The notes under the pieces are model-generated. The model was not told the DNA's origin and did not search any database. It was given only the letters and a program-made list of their open reading frames with translations. Positions 1-11,470 of a DNA stretch of 64,000 nt are shown here, in pieces. Every line of letters begins with the position of its first letter. Position 1 is the first letter of the stretch. Both the position numbers and the translations under genes were made by a program. Origin of the DNA: Epiperipatus broadwayi (taxonomy: Eukaryota > Onychophora > Udeonychophora > Euonychophora > Peripatidae); NCBI GenBank assembly GCA_028023455.1, contig JAQFVV010000285.1, positions 1,160,322-1,224,321 on the forward strand. Direction: 5' to 3'.

Positions 1-770
1 GTTGCTGGTTATGCCAATCCCATTTAACATCCAGATAATTTCATGGTGATCCTTTTTATGCTCTAAATTTCTCCCCTGGTGATGGAGTCTCTAATAAGCT
101 TTTATCTCTGTTTAGATTTGAATTGTTTTTCATTCTGTGGCTCATCCAATTTCTTTTTATATCGACTGAGAGTTTTCTCCATTTTTATACCATGGGTTAT
201 ACTGCTCATCCTTTTGATTCACACTTAGAGGATTGATCTGATGGTTATTTCTTTTAACTTAAAACTTATGAATAGGTTTAAACCCAACCTAGTCACTGTT
301 AGATTTACTATGATCAAAACCACTGAGCAAATGTGCCATCTGTTTGATGGTTTTACACCTAGTACCTATTTAAAAAATACTCCACTGAGTATGAAAAACA
401 TCACATTAGTATTTTGATAATTTAGTTTTCTATTAGCAAACATGCTGTTAATGTTCACAACTTGGCAACCTGCTTCTTGAAAAATGGCACAAATTGTACA
501 TCTGGCTGGCATTTTTATTGAGTCACTAGATGCTTTCCTGGTGGTCCTTGTTCCACCAATTCAGAAAGACCTGTTTGTATTGTACAAAACTGTCAGGTTT
601 TTGAACAAGTAATAATCTCATAATCTTTATCTAAGGTATTCACATGCTATGTGGTAGATTCTCCCACATGATTGTAAAAAAAACATTTTTTTTTAAGAAT
701 CGATTTATCATGCTGTGTATGATTTCTTGTTTCTCTGTATTTAAGCCAGTACTTTGACTCTTCTTCTCTA
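1..770. other. AT-rich DNA without a recognisable gene
   Basis: No open frame of useful length and no repeat match elsewhere in the window was noticed. A few stretches around 240-600 read as broken protein-like text on the plus strand, but stop codons interrupt it and no family motif is visible. It is left unassigned. Confidence 0.4.
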
Positions 771-1160
771 AGTTACCATGTCAAGCTTTTCACTTCTGCT
801 TGCACATCTGCAGTCAAGCATTCCTATTCCCAACACACTTCATATTTCTTCTTCTATCAGTCTTCCCATTGCTTGCATTTGCTCTTTATTCTCATTCTCA
901 TGGTCATCTATCTCTGACTCAACCCATTTGACTTTTTCCTCCCAATTAACATTCTCTCTTTAGAGTCTTTTATTATCTTTCATTTTTTTCATTTCAGTCT
1001 TGAATTCTCATTTTGTTCTTGAATTTCTTCATTAACTCCTTAAACATTTTAAGTATTATTGATGCAGTAATCTCTTTTGTTTTCTATTACCACTTTCTGG
1101 CATCCTGTCTCTAATTATTTTGCCACTTCTTAATATCATATACAAGGATACTATTTTTAT
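770..1160 (-). pseudogene. possible coding relic, charged coiled-coil-like
   Basis: Read on the minus strand this stretch gives a Glu/Lys/Asn-rich, helical-looking text (for example EEKVKWVESEIDDHENENKE) broken by stops. Such charged coiled-coil segments are common in the first ORF of LINEs, but nothing diagnostic (zinc finger, esterase, RT) is attached here. The short plus-strand open frame at 778-963 is the serine-rich shadow of this region and is not taken as a gene. The call is weak; it could be chance composition. Confidence 0.2.
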
Positions 1161-1215
1161 TTTATTTTCTGCTAATAACTCCTATGTATATCAAATTGAT
1201 TGGTTTTATTTTCCA

Positions 1216-1222
1216 GACATAA

Positions 1223-1256
<34 letters not shown>

Positions 1257-1262
1257 TTATGT
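1216..1262. repeat. TA microsatellite framed by a palindrome
   Basis: A (TA)n core of about 25 bp is bracketed by GACATAATTCATAT and its reverse complement ATATGAATTATGTC, so the whole block is a near-perfect inverted repeat able to form a cruciform. A second, imperfect TA run follows at 1265-1325. Confidence 0.7.
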
Positions 1263-1399
1263 CGCTATATATATATATATATAAAATCTATCTAATATAT
1301 GTTTTTTCATATATATATATATATTACATTGATTTTATTTTCTGCTAAAAGTCAAATCCTTTTTTAAAAAAATAATTATCTAATCTATTTAAAACTCTT

Positions 1400-2280
1400 A
1401 TGGGAGTCAACTTAGTGTGGCTGTACATAATGTATGGAAACTAAAAAGTGGAGAAATTAGGAGGAACCTCATCGATAGGTATATTAAATTTTTACTGACT
1501 GTTGCCTTAGGCAGGATGGCTCAATTGGATAGAGTGTTACCTTAAAATTTCAATACTCAAAGATCTAAGGGTTCAGGTTCAATTCCCATGCTAGTATTGT
1601 CACTGATTGGCCAGAAACACCTGAAGAAGAGGAGAGAATATCTCTCAAAATGTTGTGCATATACTAACCTGTGTGCTATTACTAACAGTTGAATGTATTT
1701 GGAATATTTAAATAAAGTTAAATTTTTAAAACATATTTAATACTCATATTAGATGATGAAAATATTCCAGCATATAAATACAACTAAAACATCATCATCA
1801 CAAACCATCAGGAAAACACTACACACCATTTTCTACCTTGTATGATTGTGGTGTGGTAAAAATCATTGGACTGCAAACATGTGCAGGGAAAATGACATCT
1901 TTGATATCTCTGGTTTACCTGAGGAGTTAAGGTTGTCTATGGGAGATGCATGTGTATAGTATTTATCTGAAGGTTTGTGATTGTAGTACATTAGATGCAG
2001 TTATATGTTGGATTAAATCCATCATTTATCAGGAAATGTTGAATATATAGAAAATTTTAAACATTTCAACTGTTTGTATTTGAAAAGTTTAAATAAAATT
2101 TAAAATTATCTATGAATTTAAAATTTACTGATAGATGATGGAAATAGTCCAACATGTTATCAAATGCAAGTATAGTAATAAAGGATGATATAGGTTTTCA
2201 AAACTGTGGACAATTGCAGTGTGGTAGAGTTTAGACAGGAGATCTACTGGAAAGAGACAAAAATTGAATAGATATATATT
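1400..2280 (+). mobile_element. Penelope-like element, 3' end with tRNA-like module (copy 1)
   Basis: This is the 3' part of the PLE family found at 50.2-51.7, 51.7-52.6 and 52.6-53.1 kb. From 1400 it retains the decayed C-terminus of the GIY-YIG endonuclease ORF (text resembling SVxxHNxWKP), then a tRNA-like segment with box A and box B (about 1513-1595), then a shared stretch beginning CACCTGAAGAAGAG, then an A/T-rich tail ending in short repeats of a GATGATGGAAATA.TCCA motif. The tail region is itself partly duplicated (about 1690-2000 and 2050-2270). The assignment rests on co-linear nucleotide similarity to the minus-strand copy at 50.2-50.8 kb, which is attached to a readable endonuclease and RT. 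RT is absent here, so the copy is strongly 5' truncated. Confidence 0.6.
1513..1598 (+). other. tRNA-like module inside PLE 3' region (copy 1)
   Basis: Box A-like TGGCTCAATTGG and box B-like GGTTCAATTCC are separated by about 50 bp, the internal RNA polymerase III promoter layout of a tRNA. The stems are too decayed for a working tRNA. The same module sits in the same relative position in three other PLE copies in this window. Confidence 0.55.
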
Positions 2281-3020
2281 GTTTGCTATCAGTAAATGAT
2301 AACACTTTGTCTACAACTAAAATCTTTACATATTTTATTTCTGTTCTTAAAAATTTAGAATTTGCCCAATATAATTTTTAGTCAATTTTGATATCTCGTG
2401 CATATTTATTAATATAAGTTTTATTTATTAACATATGCTTCAAAATATAAACAATTAAATGACCTTTCCATTTAGTTTGCCAATGCCATCTGTTAAATTT
2501 TTTACCATTTATTTTGGAATTCAAATGTTGAATATATTTGTTATATGACACCATGGATTTGAGCTTTGCAATCCTTTCTTGTTTTTTAACGATGGCATAA
2601 TGATAATAAAGTTTACCATGCAATCAGAAATTAATAAAACATATCCGCTTTTATATATATTTTAATTTCTAGAAAGCTCAATGGCACACTGTCACATTCT
2701 AGCTGTAAAATCCCTGCACACACCAACATATTTGAATTTAATTTCTGCCAACATCCTACTTATATATTTATGTTACTAAGAAAACTTTTTATGAGAGCAC
2801 AATGATTGTTTGACAAATATCATCTGGAGATCCTGCTCTCCTATAATTACAATATACACAGATTTACACGATATTGATGTAATATATATAATATAAAATG
2901 AAAAACGTTGTCTGAAAGTAGAGTAGTTATTTTTTACTTTAAAGGAATCATTAAAAACAACATTAACAGACATCATTTTAGTTTAAAGAATAAGATTCCT
3001 TTTTACTTCTCAAAAACCTG
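2280..3020. other. AT-rich DNA, nothing recognised
   Basis: Short open frames on either strand (2378-2623, 2776-2976) are Lys/Asn/Ile-rich and show no motif. I regard them as products of base composition. Confidence 0.4.
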
Positions 3021-3120
3021 CATTGGTGGTCGAGGGGTCAGCGCAGCTGCCTTGCAAGCGGTTGTCCCGGGTTGTCGGGTTCGCTTCCCGGCCGATGCTA
3101 TGACACATGGAAAAAAAAAA
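3021..3120 (+). mobile_element. tRNA-derived SINE, copy 1
   Basis: A roughly 90-bp body with box A-like TGGTCGAGGGGT and box B-like GGGTTCGCTTCCC, followed by the family-specific end GCCGATGCTATGACA and an A10 tail. It shares these blocks with copies at 10.82, 42.76 and 55.22 kb. About 10-15 bp of the middle (the AGCAGTTGG part of other copies) is missing. It would be mobilised in trans by a LINE. Confidence 0.75.
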
Positions 3121-4440
3121 TCTGAAGACAGTATTTTTAGAATATCAAAGTGTCTATGAAATTCCATGTTTCTGACTCACTGTGAGTTATGTGAGTGCGT
3201 GAAATATACATATTAAAATAAAAGTTCACCTTCGAACCATAAAATGATTTTAGTAAAAATAACAACAATTTTAACACTACATTGTTTTATATATTGACTA
3301 CACCAATGATTTTGATAACATTAAATGAAAAACAGATTTAAAAATATGATTTATGAAAAATCTGTTGAAAATCTGAACGATCAATAACTTAATCGTTTAA
3401 TCAAGTGTGAGAAAACTCACCTCATTTCAGTCTTATAAAAACCCATTATTTTATTTCTCTTCCCATCTTCTGTAAATAGTTTTAAAGTTAAGTGATCAGA
3501 TAATAAAACTTGTGTTAACCTTTGAAAAAAATCATTGGTAAATATCTATTTAGATATGACACAAAATACAGCTAGAATGTCAAAATTTTTTGAAATAAAA
3601 TCAATAAACATGATTAGCTAAACCCACCCAAAGTGTTCCAGTTAGTAACTGTGAGATGCAAATTTTTTCAGTGTAAAACAAATACCAAGAAGACCAGAGA
3701 TAAATGAAAATATTAAAGTATAGCTTTTGTCTATGGAAAAACAGTTTTTAAACGCTTGCATTTATATTGCACACCTATTTAAGCAACTAACTAATCAAAA
3801 CCAAAAGAAGTCCATCTACTCAGCCAATAAAGCTATCAACATATTTCAGATCTGAATTTATCCATCAAAGATAAAATTACTAAACAGTCTAGAGAGAGAA
3901 TGGTAAGAACTTTTAAGTTATTTCGCATATAAGAGCTCTTCTTAAAATATAAATATCTTACATATATTTTATTAGCTCTATTGTATACTTTGTTTTTTGT
4001 TTTTCTGTTTATCATTAACGAATATTATTAATGTAACATAGGCACATATATATTAGATAAATGTGTCTATACATTTATAATTGAACTTTGATCGTTTACA
4101 TATATATATATAATTTATTAATTTAATCATCAAATAATAATGTCTATAGGTAATAATATTGTTATTTAACTTATTTAGTTATTTCTGTATCATTCCCTCA
4201 ATTTTTTCACCTTCAATAAGTACATATTAATCCTCCATTAATATTGACTGTGCATAGCCTCAGCAAACAAAGTAGTGTTGTTATCGTAAAAACTCTGATG
4301 ACGATGCCAGAGAATAAAATATTCATATGAATCTGTCTTAGCAGAAGATAGTCCTCTGAATTCATTTTAACAAAGTTCAAACCTAGTACAATCAAATAAA
4401 TATTTAAGAGTAAATGTTAAGTGAGAAACTATGAGATAAA
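3121..4440. other. AT-rich DNA, nothing recognised
   Basis: No coding signal, motif or repeat shared with the rest of the window was seen. The open frame on the minus strand at 4213-4395 has no recognisable feature. Confidence 0.4.
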
Positions 4441-4450
4441 AGTTTTATAT

Positions 4451-5740
4451 CTCGGCATCAGGGTGGCCTTTGAGCATTCCATCATCAGATTTTTCAATTG
4501 GATGGATGGTTGAAGAGTTGGAGTGTGGAGTAGATTGAAGCCTGTCCATTAAAGTAAAAAGATGGTCTATCTTAATATATATCTGAGCACTTATAATATA
4601 TATGTGTAGAGATGATAGTCTGGACCAACTGACGATTGCTGTTTTAGCATGAAATACGTATATTAGTGATTATTTATCTTTTCAACATATATGTGTTTAA
4701 GTGTATCAGTGTTATTAGATAGAGTGGAGAGTGTTGGGTCGTGTGAAAGTCTGTGCTCATATACCCTATATATTACATATATAGTCACAGGTATATAATA
4801 AGCCTGTGTTTCAGTTATTACATTGTAGAGATGTTTGCCCATCTTTGCATATGTATTAAATGGATTATGTCCTGTACAGATGGGGTTCAGATTGGCCTTA
4901 GGTCAACATGGGTGTGACAATAATCTCGGCATCAGGGTGGCCTTTGAGCATTCCATCATCAGATTTTCAATTGGATGGACGTTTGAAGAGTTGGAGTGTG
5001 GAGTAGATTGAAGCCTGTCCATTAAAGTAAGAAGATTGTTTATCTTAATATATATCTGAGCACTTATAATATATTTGTGTAGAGATGATAGTCTGGACCA
5101 ACTGATAATTGCTGTTTTAGCATGGAATACGTATATTGGTGATTATTTATCTTTTCAACATATATGTATTTAAGTGTATCAGTGTTATTAGATAGAGTGG
5201 AGAGTGTTGGGTCGTGTGAAAGTCTGTGCTCATATATCCTACATATTACATATATAGACACAGGTATATAATAAGCCTGTGTTTCAATTATTACATTGTA
5301 GAGATGTCTGCCCATGCTTGCATATGTATTAAATGGATTATGTCCTGTACAGGTGGGGTTCAGATTGGCCTTAGGTCAACATGGGTGTGACAATAATCTC
5401 GGCATCAGGGTGGCCTTTGAGCATTCCATCATCAGATTTTCAATTGGATGGATGGTTGAAGAGTTGGAGTGTGGAGTAGATTGAAGGCAGTCCATTAAAG
5501 TAAGAAGATTGTCTATCTTAATATATATCTGAGCACTTATAATATATTTGTGTAGAGATGATAGTCTGGACCAACTGATGATTGCTGGTTTAGCATGGAA
5601 TACGTATATTGGTGATTATTTATCTTTTCAACATATATGTGTTTAAGTGTATCAGTATTATTAGATAGAGTGGAGAGTGTTGGGTCATGTGAAAGTCTGT
5701 GCTCATATACCCTATATATTATATCTTGATCAGAAACTAT
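4451..5740 (+). repeat. tandem array, 474-bp unit, repeat family A
   Basis: Unit starts at 4451, 4924 and 5398 (marker CTCGGCATCAGGGTGGCC), giving periods of 473 and 474 bp and about 2.7 units, the last ending near 5740. Units differ by only a few substitutions and 1-bp indels. Each has a module with GCCTTTGAGCATTCCATCATC followed by an arm running from GAGCACTT through CTGGACCAACTGA to CATATACCCTATATATT. In other family A copies this arm occurs as an inverted pair. The open frame at 5064-5315 on the minus strand lies wholly in the array and is not a gene. Confidence 0.85.
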
Positions 5741-5932
5741 AATCAGTGTACCTTATATAATTTTTTATGTAGGGGACAGAAAGTCTGATCATCATTAAGA
5801 TATTTTTAATTAAATAACTTTGAAATTTGAATGTTAATTAATTTTAGGTGAACTGATAATATGCATATTATTCTAGAATAATTTACATATAAACCAGAAG
5901 TATTACATTCACATTAATATATGTGAAAACAG

Positions 5933-6139
5933 TCAATCCTTAAGCTATCAATAATCTCAACCTGTAGTCAAGGCAACCTACTTTAACAATAAAAGTGATA
6001 TCACCTTTATCTATGACCTTATATATTTATATAGATATTAAAGATTGCAACTTGACTGTAGATAAAGGTGGTATCACCTTTATTGTTAAAGAAGGTTGCC
6101 TTGATTATAGGTTGAGTTTGTTGATAGCTTAAGGATTGA
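5933..6139. repeat. 200-bp palindrome (family D, MITE-like)
   Basis: Two arms of about 85 bp (5933-6020 and 6056-6139) are near-perfect reverse complements with a loop of roughly 35 bp. The outer end is TCAATCCTTAAGCTATCAA and the inner part includes GGTGATACCACCTTTAT-like sequence. There is no coding content. Related half-elements follow the RTE at 13252-13320 and lie at 30683-30795. Best read as a foldback or MITE family; target-site duplications were not convincingly identified. Confidence 0.7.
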
Positions 6140-6950
6140 TTGTTATCATCTACATTTATAAACCAATTAAAGTCTTGAGTAATTGACTTTAATGTCTTAG
6201 TAACATTAATATATGTATGGATTTATGAGTATAAGAACTACCATAAATATCAGCACAAAAGATTCCCAGTAAAATCCCAATCCAAGAATTGTAATAAGTA
6301 TACTAAAGGGCCTTAACAGTTTAGAAGCCTATTAGTGGTAATGCTAGCCAAGCAACAGTAATATTTCCTGCTCATCATAGTTCACATATAAATTTGCTTC
6401 TGCTGATATGCATATCAATATAATTACATAAAGAGAATATGGTGTAAAAGACCTGAACTCTTTGTGATCTTGTTCTGAAGCTGTTGTTGCTATATGAACA
6501 GCCATAGGTAAACAAACTTGTATGGATTTCTCATCAATACTAAACAATCATCAATGCAGTGAGTTTATTGTATTTTCTTTTTTAAGGTTTCAACCAAAAA
6601 TAAAATGATCTTTTTTTTTTCCATTGCCTGATAGTTGTTTGTAAATAAAACATTAGTTGGGCTTTTTGACAACTAAGATGAACATGTACATGAATGATAA
6701 TTATTTTTTTATATTTACAATGACAACAAACAAAAGTTTATTACAGCTCTTAATTTCAGATTATTGTAAAATAATTATCCAAATCAATGGTTGGTAAATA
6801 AAGAGCAAAGATTCTAAGAATCTTGTCAATATGGGCCAACACTGCTATTTAATGATAACATTTTTTTTTGAAATGAAGAAAGATTACATCAAAATGTCTA
6901 ATATTAAATAAGATACTGATCAACCTTTTGAAGTTAAAATGGATTAGTTC
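6140..6950. other. AT-rich DNA, nothing recognised
   Basis: The open frame at 6344-6547 (minus) has a hydrophobic C-terminal stretch but no recognised family and no supporting context. Confidence 0.35.
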
Positions 6951-6954
6951 TATA

Positions 6955-7305
6955 CATGAGGAGTCAGATTGACTTTAGGTCAACATGGACGTGATGAGAA
7001 TCTCAACCTCAGAGTGGCCTTTGAGCATTCCATCATCCGATTTTCAATTGGATGGATGCTTGAAAAGTTGGAGTGTGGAATGGATTGAAGTCTGTCCATT
7101 AAGTATGAAGATTGGCTATCTTAATATGTGTACAGATGATAATCTGGATCAACTGATGATTGCTGGTTTAGCATGAAATACTTATATTGGTCATTATTTA
7201 TCGTTTCGACATATACGTGTTCAAGTGTATCAGTGATATGAGATAGAGTGGAGAGTGATGTGGTGTGTGAAAGTCCGTGCTCATATACCCTATATATTAC
7301 TGAAA
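6955..7305 (+). repeat. family A repeat, dispersed copy
   Basis: Single diverged copy of the family A unit: the GAGTCAGATTGACTTTAGGTC lead-in, the GCCTTTGAGCATTCCATCATC module, then the arm from CTGGATCAACTGATGATTGC to CATATACCCTATATATTAC. A small internal deletion near 7125 shortens it. The open frame at 6985-7176 is incidental. Confidence 0.75.
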
Positions 7306-8240
7306 TATACTAAATTTAGATAATTCAGGTTATTATTCCAGCATATTATTATTAGGATAAAAAAGTAATGGATTTTTATATTAATGTATAGAATACTTTT
7401 AATCAGAGTAAACAACATTTTAAAAGTGTCGAGAAAAATATTAATGCTAAGAGTAAAAAAATAGTTTAAAAATAAAAGTGCTCTGGCTAAATTTCATTAG
7501 GAATGAGAGGATACAATCCTATGGGAGAGGCAGCAAAAATCTGTTTATTTTGAAATCTGTTTTTTAATACAAGCATTCATATGAAGTTATAGAACAATCG
7601 AATTATACTTTGAGTAATAAAAAGTATGTATTTTAATATATTATTAGATTCGAGGCAAGAAGTAATCATTGTTTTCTCATTTAAGATATAAATAGATTAA
7701 TGCAAAACTATGAGATCAAAAGTACTAAAAAAAATAATATTATCAACCGATGTTTCTAAACTTCAGCAACCCAAATGAAATTGGTCAGTCGTTTTAAAAT
7801 GTTTCCAGACCTGATTGGTATTAATAATATAAGTATTCATCTTATAAGAGTTGTTACATAAATACCGACACTAAACCATCAGTAATTTATCTATAAATTT
7901 TTAACCGAAACAAATCAATTTCAGAAGAAAAGAAGGAACATGAAAATATGTTGGGTCATTCATTAGAAATAATTGAATGGCTGAAATTCTTTAAAATAAT
8001 AAGGAAAATAAATAAATAGTCAATTGGCAAGAAAAGCTATAAAAATATTAAATTCTCAAAATTATAAAACAATATCATGATATTGTAAATAAAATTTCAT
8101 TTCAGCAATAAAACAATAAGTTATTATTAATAAGAGAGATGACACCTTAAAATGCATGGAAGAGTTCTGTAAAAAACTATATAATGATAATTATTTTAAA
8201 ACAAAAATGAGGAAGGAAAATAACCCCTACAGTTACATAA
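7306..8240. other. AT-rich DNA, nothing recognised
   Basis: No motif, repeat or coding signal noticed. Confidence 0.35.
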
Positions 8241-8249
8241 CCTAATTTT

Positions 8250-9330
8250 CAAGAATTTTAAATGAAACGGTGAAAAAAAATACATTAAATCTTTGAAGAA
8301 GGGAAAACAATAGAATTATTTTGTAATATTTTAAAAGAAATAAATAAAATAATTAAAAAAACACTTTTGTCAAAACTATACATCAATTTTCAAAATGATC
8401 CAAAGATGTACCAGATGATTTTAAGAATATATTAGAGTTATTAATATTTAAGAAAGTTGAAAAAGAATATATTTGAAATTATAAATGTTTCAGTCTGTTT
8501 TATGCAAAATTTTAAACTAAGATTACTACGAGAAACTATGGAATCAAATTAATTAAAACACACACACTAGATTTAGAAATAGTTTCAGCAGATTATATCA
8601 CATGTATCAAAAGAAGTTATTTCAGTGACTATACGCTTCATATTTATAAAATATTAAAAAACATATGGCCTCATAAATATTTTTTCATTTAAATATTTTG
8701 GTCATCAATACGTAGACCTAGACTAGTGTCATATTTTGAAACATGCTTGTCTAAATGCACATGCATTGATTATAATATATAGTGTTAAGACATACTCTGT
8801 AACTTTTACTATAATTTAGATTAAAATACTAAACTAAATAAATAAAAATAAAATTGATTTAAATCATCTAGAATTTGCAAATGATTTGAATATTTTATCA
8901 AATAGTGTTTCAAGCTTTAAAAAATGCTGCAAGTATTGTTAGGGAAAAATCGGATTAAAGATAAATACTATAATAAAAAAAACTAAGTAAAAATCAAGGT
9001 TTTTCACAGGATAACAAAAATAAAGATTTGTGATCATTAATTATAAAAAGTTAACTACTATAAATACTTTGGTCCAGATTATTAATTTAATACAATTGAA
9101 ACCATAGAGGATAAAATTTATCATAGAATTATTAGTAGAAATGACATAATACTAAAAGAAAATATACTTATATATTAAAAACAGAAGATTTTTAATACAT
9201 CTATCTTTTCCAGTACCACTTTAAACTGTATCCCAAGGTATAGATAGATTGATATTTGGAGAAACAAGAGTGGATAAAAATAAACTTCATAAATGAGAGA
9301 GCATGCCGGTATAATTAATATCAATGAAAC
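8250..9330 (+). pseudogene. highly decayed LINE reverse transcriptase (RTE-like?)
   Basis: There is no open frame, but conserved RT landmarks can be read in the right order across three frames. Near 8440-8510 the text IFKKVEKEYI-NYKCFSLFY resembles the RT motif KKGDK..NNYRGISL. Near 8860-8990 HLEFANDLNILSNS resembles the catalytic block H.FADD..L, followed by GLKINT..KKTK as in the motif after it. Near 9045-9075 NYYKYFGPDY resembles the YLG block. Spacing between blocks is about right for an RT of the RTE/CR1 type. It is the oldest coding relic in the window; clade assignment is uncertain. Confidence 0.5.
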
Positions 9331-9339
9331 AATTAAGAA

Positions 9340-10815
9340 AGAAATAGAAGTGAAATAAACAAACTGATAAAAACAATGATAATTAGCAATTGAAATTTTA
9401 AACTAAATATCTAAAAGATTGTAAAAGTTATAATAAATGGGTAATATACACAATGTCATTGAAATGATGTGAAAAATAAAAACAATAGATTGAAACAAAA
9501 TGATTATATTTAAAAAGTGGATCAGTAATAGTTTAAAGTGTTAACAATGAAATAACATACACACTTCTATAAGTCAATTTATTTGTAGAAATCTCATACT
9601 TTAATACAACAAAAATAACAAAATATTAATAATTGAATTGTGTCAAGAGCAATACAGTAATAAAGCTAAAGAAAAAGAGAAAGAAGCGTTGATATGACTT
9701 TTGAGTGCATACAATGAAGAAATACATCAGTGTATGATTAATCATGATGAGGATTTTATAAGTAGGTACGTGTGCAAAATGGGTGAAGTCAAATTTATTA
9801 ATTTTTTAAAATATATTTTTCAAATTGTGGATATCTAAGACTAAGAATAGCAAATCTGGAGGTATAACAGACTAACGTATAACAAATTGTGTATATAAAA
9901 CTATAATGTCTACCATTTTGAAGTTATCTAAATAAGAAAAACTAAAAGTAATTATTTCCCCCACATTACTAAATGAAAAAAGTCAATGTTAATCTTTTTT
10001 GAATGTGAATTAAATATAAGCATAGTATCAGAAATGTATATTTCTATGTAAACAATTATTTTTATCTAAAAGTAATCTGAATTTAATTCATGCATTATTT
10101 ATTTTAAAAAAACACACACAAATATATATATAGAAAGAGAGAAAAAGAGATCATATTATTGAATGTTCCTGCCAATAACTTTTGTAACATTTAAATTTTT
10201 TAAGGAAAAAAATATTACACATATAATAATAATTGTATAAATATGTATCACAAATTGTTTTAATAAAAAAAAATTAAGCATTTAATGCTCTGAAATTCTA
10301 AAAAAAAAAAGAGTTTAGATTTAAAAAAAAAACCAAAAAAACTACAATATTAGCGTTGATCTTTGCAAAAAAAAAAAAAGCCTCTCATTATTATAATAAA
10401 TTAACATTAAACGTTATTTTGTTTATTATAAATATATATATATTATTTATAAATTATTAAATACTCTTTTGTTAAATAAAAAAGTGAGTTAAACCTCATA
10501 TATATATATCAATTTATTTTTAGGGAAAAACCACAATTGATCTTATCCATTAAATGAATTATCTTTGTGATAGATTACATCTTTGGGAATTGCTTAGCAA
10601 ACTAATAAAATCTCTAATAATGTTTCCTATTAATAGTTAAATTCATTCTTTTAATTAGAACGCATTTAATTAATTTAATTATATATTTTGTATTTTCGGA
10701 TAAATCCATCAGTATATAAATATATAATTTGACACATTTGTTCAAAACATATACACACGTAAATGTGAATGTGTGTTCATTTATAAACAATATAAAAAAA
10801 GTAATATAAATGAAT
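9340..10815. other. AT-rich DNA, mostly poly-A/T tracts
   Basis: Very A/T-rich with several A-runs (10265-10380) and TA runs. It may include the 3' remains of the LINE relic just upstream. No gene or shared repeat seen. Confidence 0.35.
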
Positions 10816-10818
10816 TTG

Positions 10819-10930
10819 TCAAGTATTGTTAGCCGAGAGGTCATCGCAGCCGCCTTGCAAGCAAGTAGTTGGTTGCAGACGGTTGTGGGTTCGCGTCCCG
10901 GCCGATGCTATGACATATGAAAAAAAAAAG
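10819..10930 (+). mobile_element. tRNA-derived SINE, copy 2
   Basis: Best-preserved SINE copy: box A-like TTAGCCGAGAGG, box B GGGTTCGCGTCCC, the block CCTTGCAAGCAAG between them, the end GCCGATGCTATGACATATG and an A9 tail. The element starts with TGTCA and ends with TGACA before the tail, so the acceptor-like ends can pair. The open frame at 10841-11047 on the minus strand overlaps it by chance. Confidence 0.8.
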
Positions 10931-11284
10931 TGGAATTATTTGAAATAATATCAACTCTTCGTAAATCGGGTAGAGAATTTTATCTATTACTATATTAATA
11001 AATATTGACCAGTCTAGGCATGATGAGTGTTTAAGCTCCTTTCTCACCAGGTATTCTAAAATAACTGATTGTTAATTTAAGTATTCATGCATTAACATCA
11101 AATCAAGAATAACTGATATTTTAAATAAGAATAATATTATATTGGTAGAGTGTCGATTGTTTCTAGTAGAGCATCTGATAAGAGAGTAACCCAAAGCATA
11201 TGTGCCAACAAGATTGAGCTATTTTTTTTACTAATGCAATAATGTGAAAAAGTAGAGAAAAATCTCAGGTGGTGCATAAAGGAT

Positions 11285-11470
11285 TAATGATATATATATA
11301 TGAACTCGAATTTTCAAGCTCCCTACATCTATACAATCTATCTTATACAACTGATATACATGACCATATACATGTGAAAAAGATAAATAATCTCCAAAAT
11401 ATGTATTTTGTGCTAAACCAGCACTTATTACTTGGTCCAGATCACTATCACCTACACATACATACAATAA
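11285..11470 (-). repeat. family A repeat, single arm
   Basis: Reverse complement of the family A arm: AACTGATATACATGACC, GTGAAAAAGATAAATAATCTCC, CTAAACCAGCACTTATTAC, TTGGTCCAGATCA and CAATAAGTACTCAG can all be matched to 30.2 and 48.2 kb. Only one arm is present. Both open frames over it (11231-11467 minus, 11269-11493 plus) are non-coding. Confidence 0.65.

Noticed and set aside
1513-1598. Possible functional tRNA gene
   Set aside because: Box A and B are present but stems do not pair well, and the same sequence is part of a repeated PLE 3' region.
3021-3120. Possible functional tRNA gene
   Set aside because: Has an A tail and dispersed diverged copies, so it is a SINE; the cloverleaf is incomplete.
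5064-5315. 83-codon minus-strand frame
   Set aside because: Lies entirely within the family A tandem array, and the frame is not kept in the neighbouring units.
4451-5740. CRISPR-like array
   Set aside because: Repeats are 474 bp long with no short repeat/spacer alternation, and the genome is an animal's.
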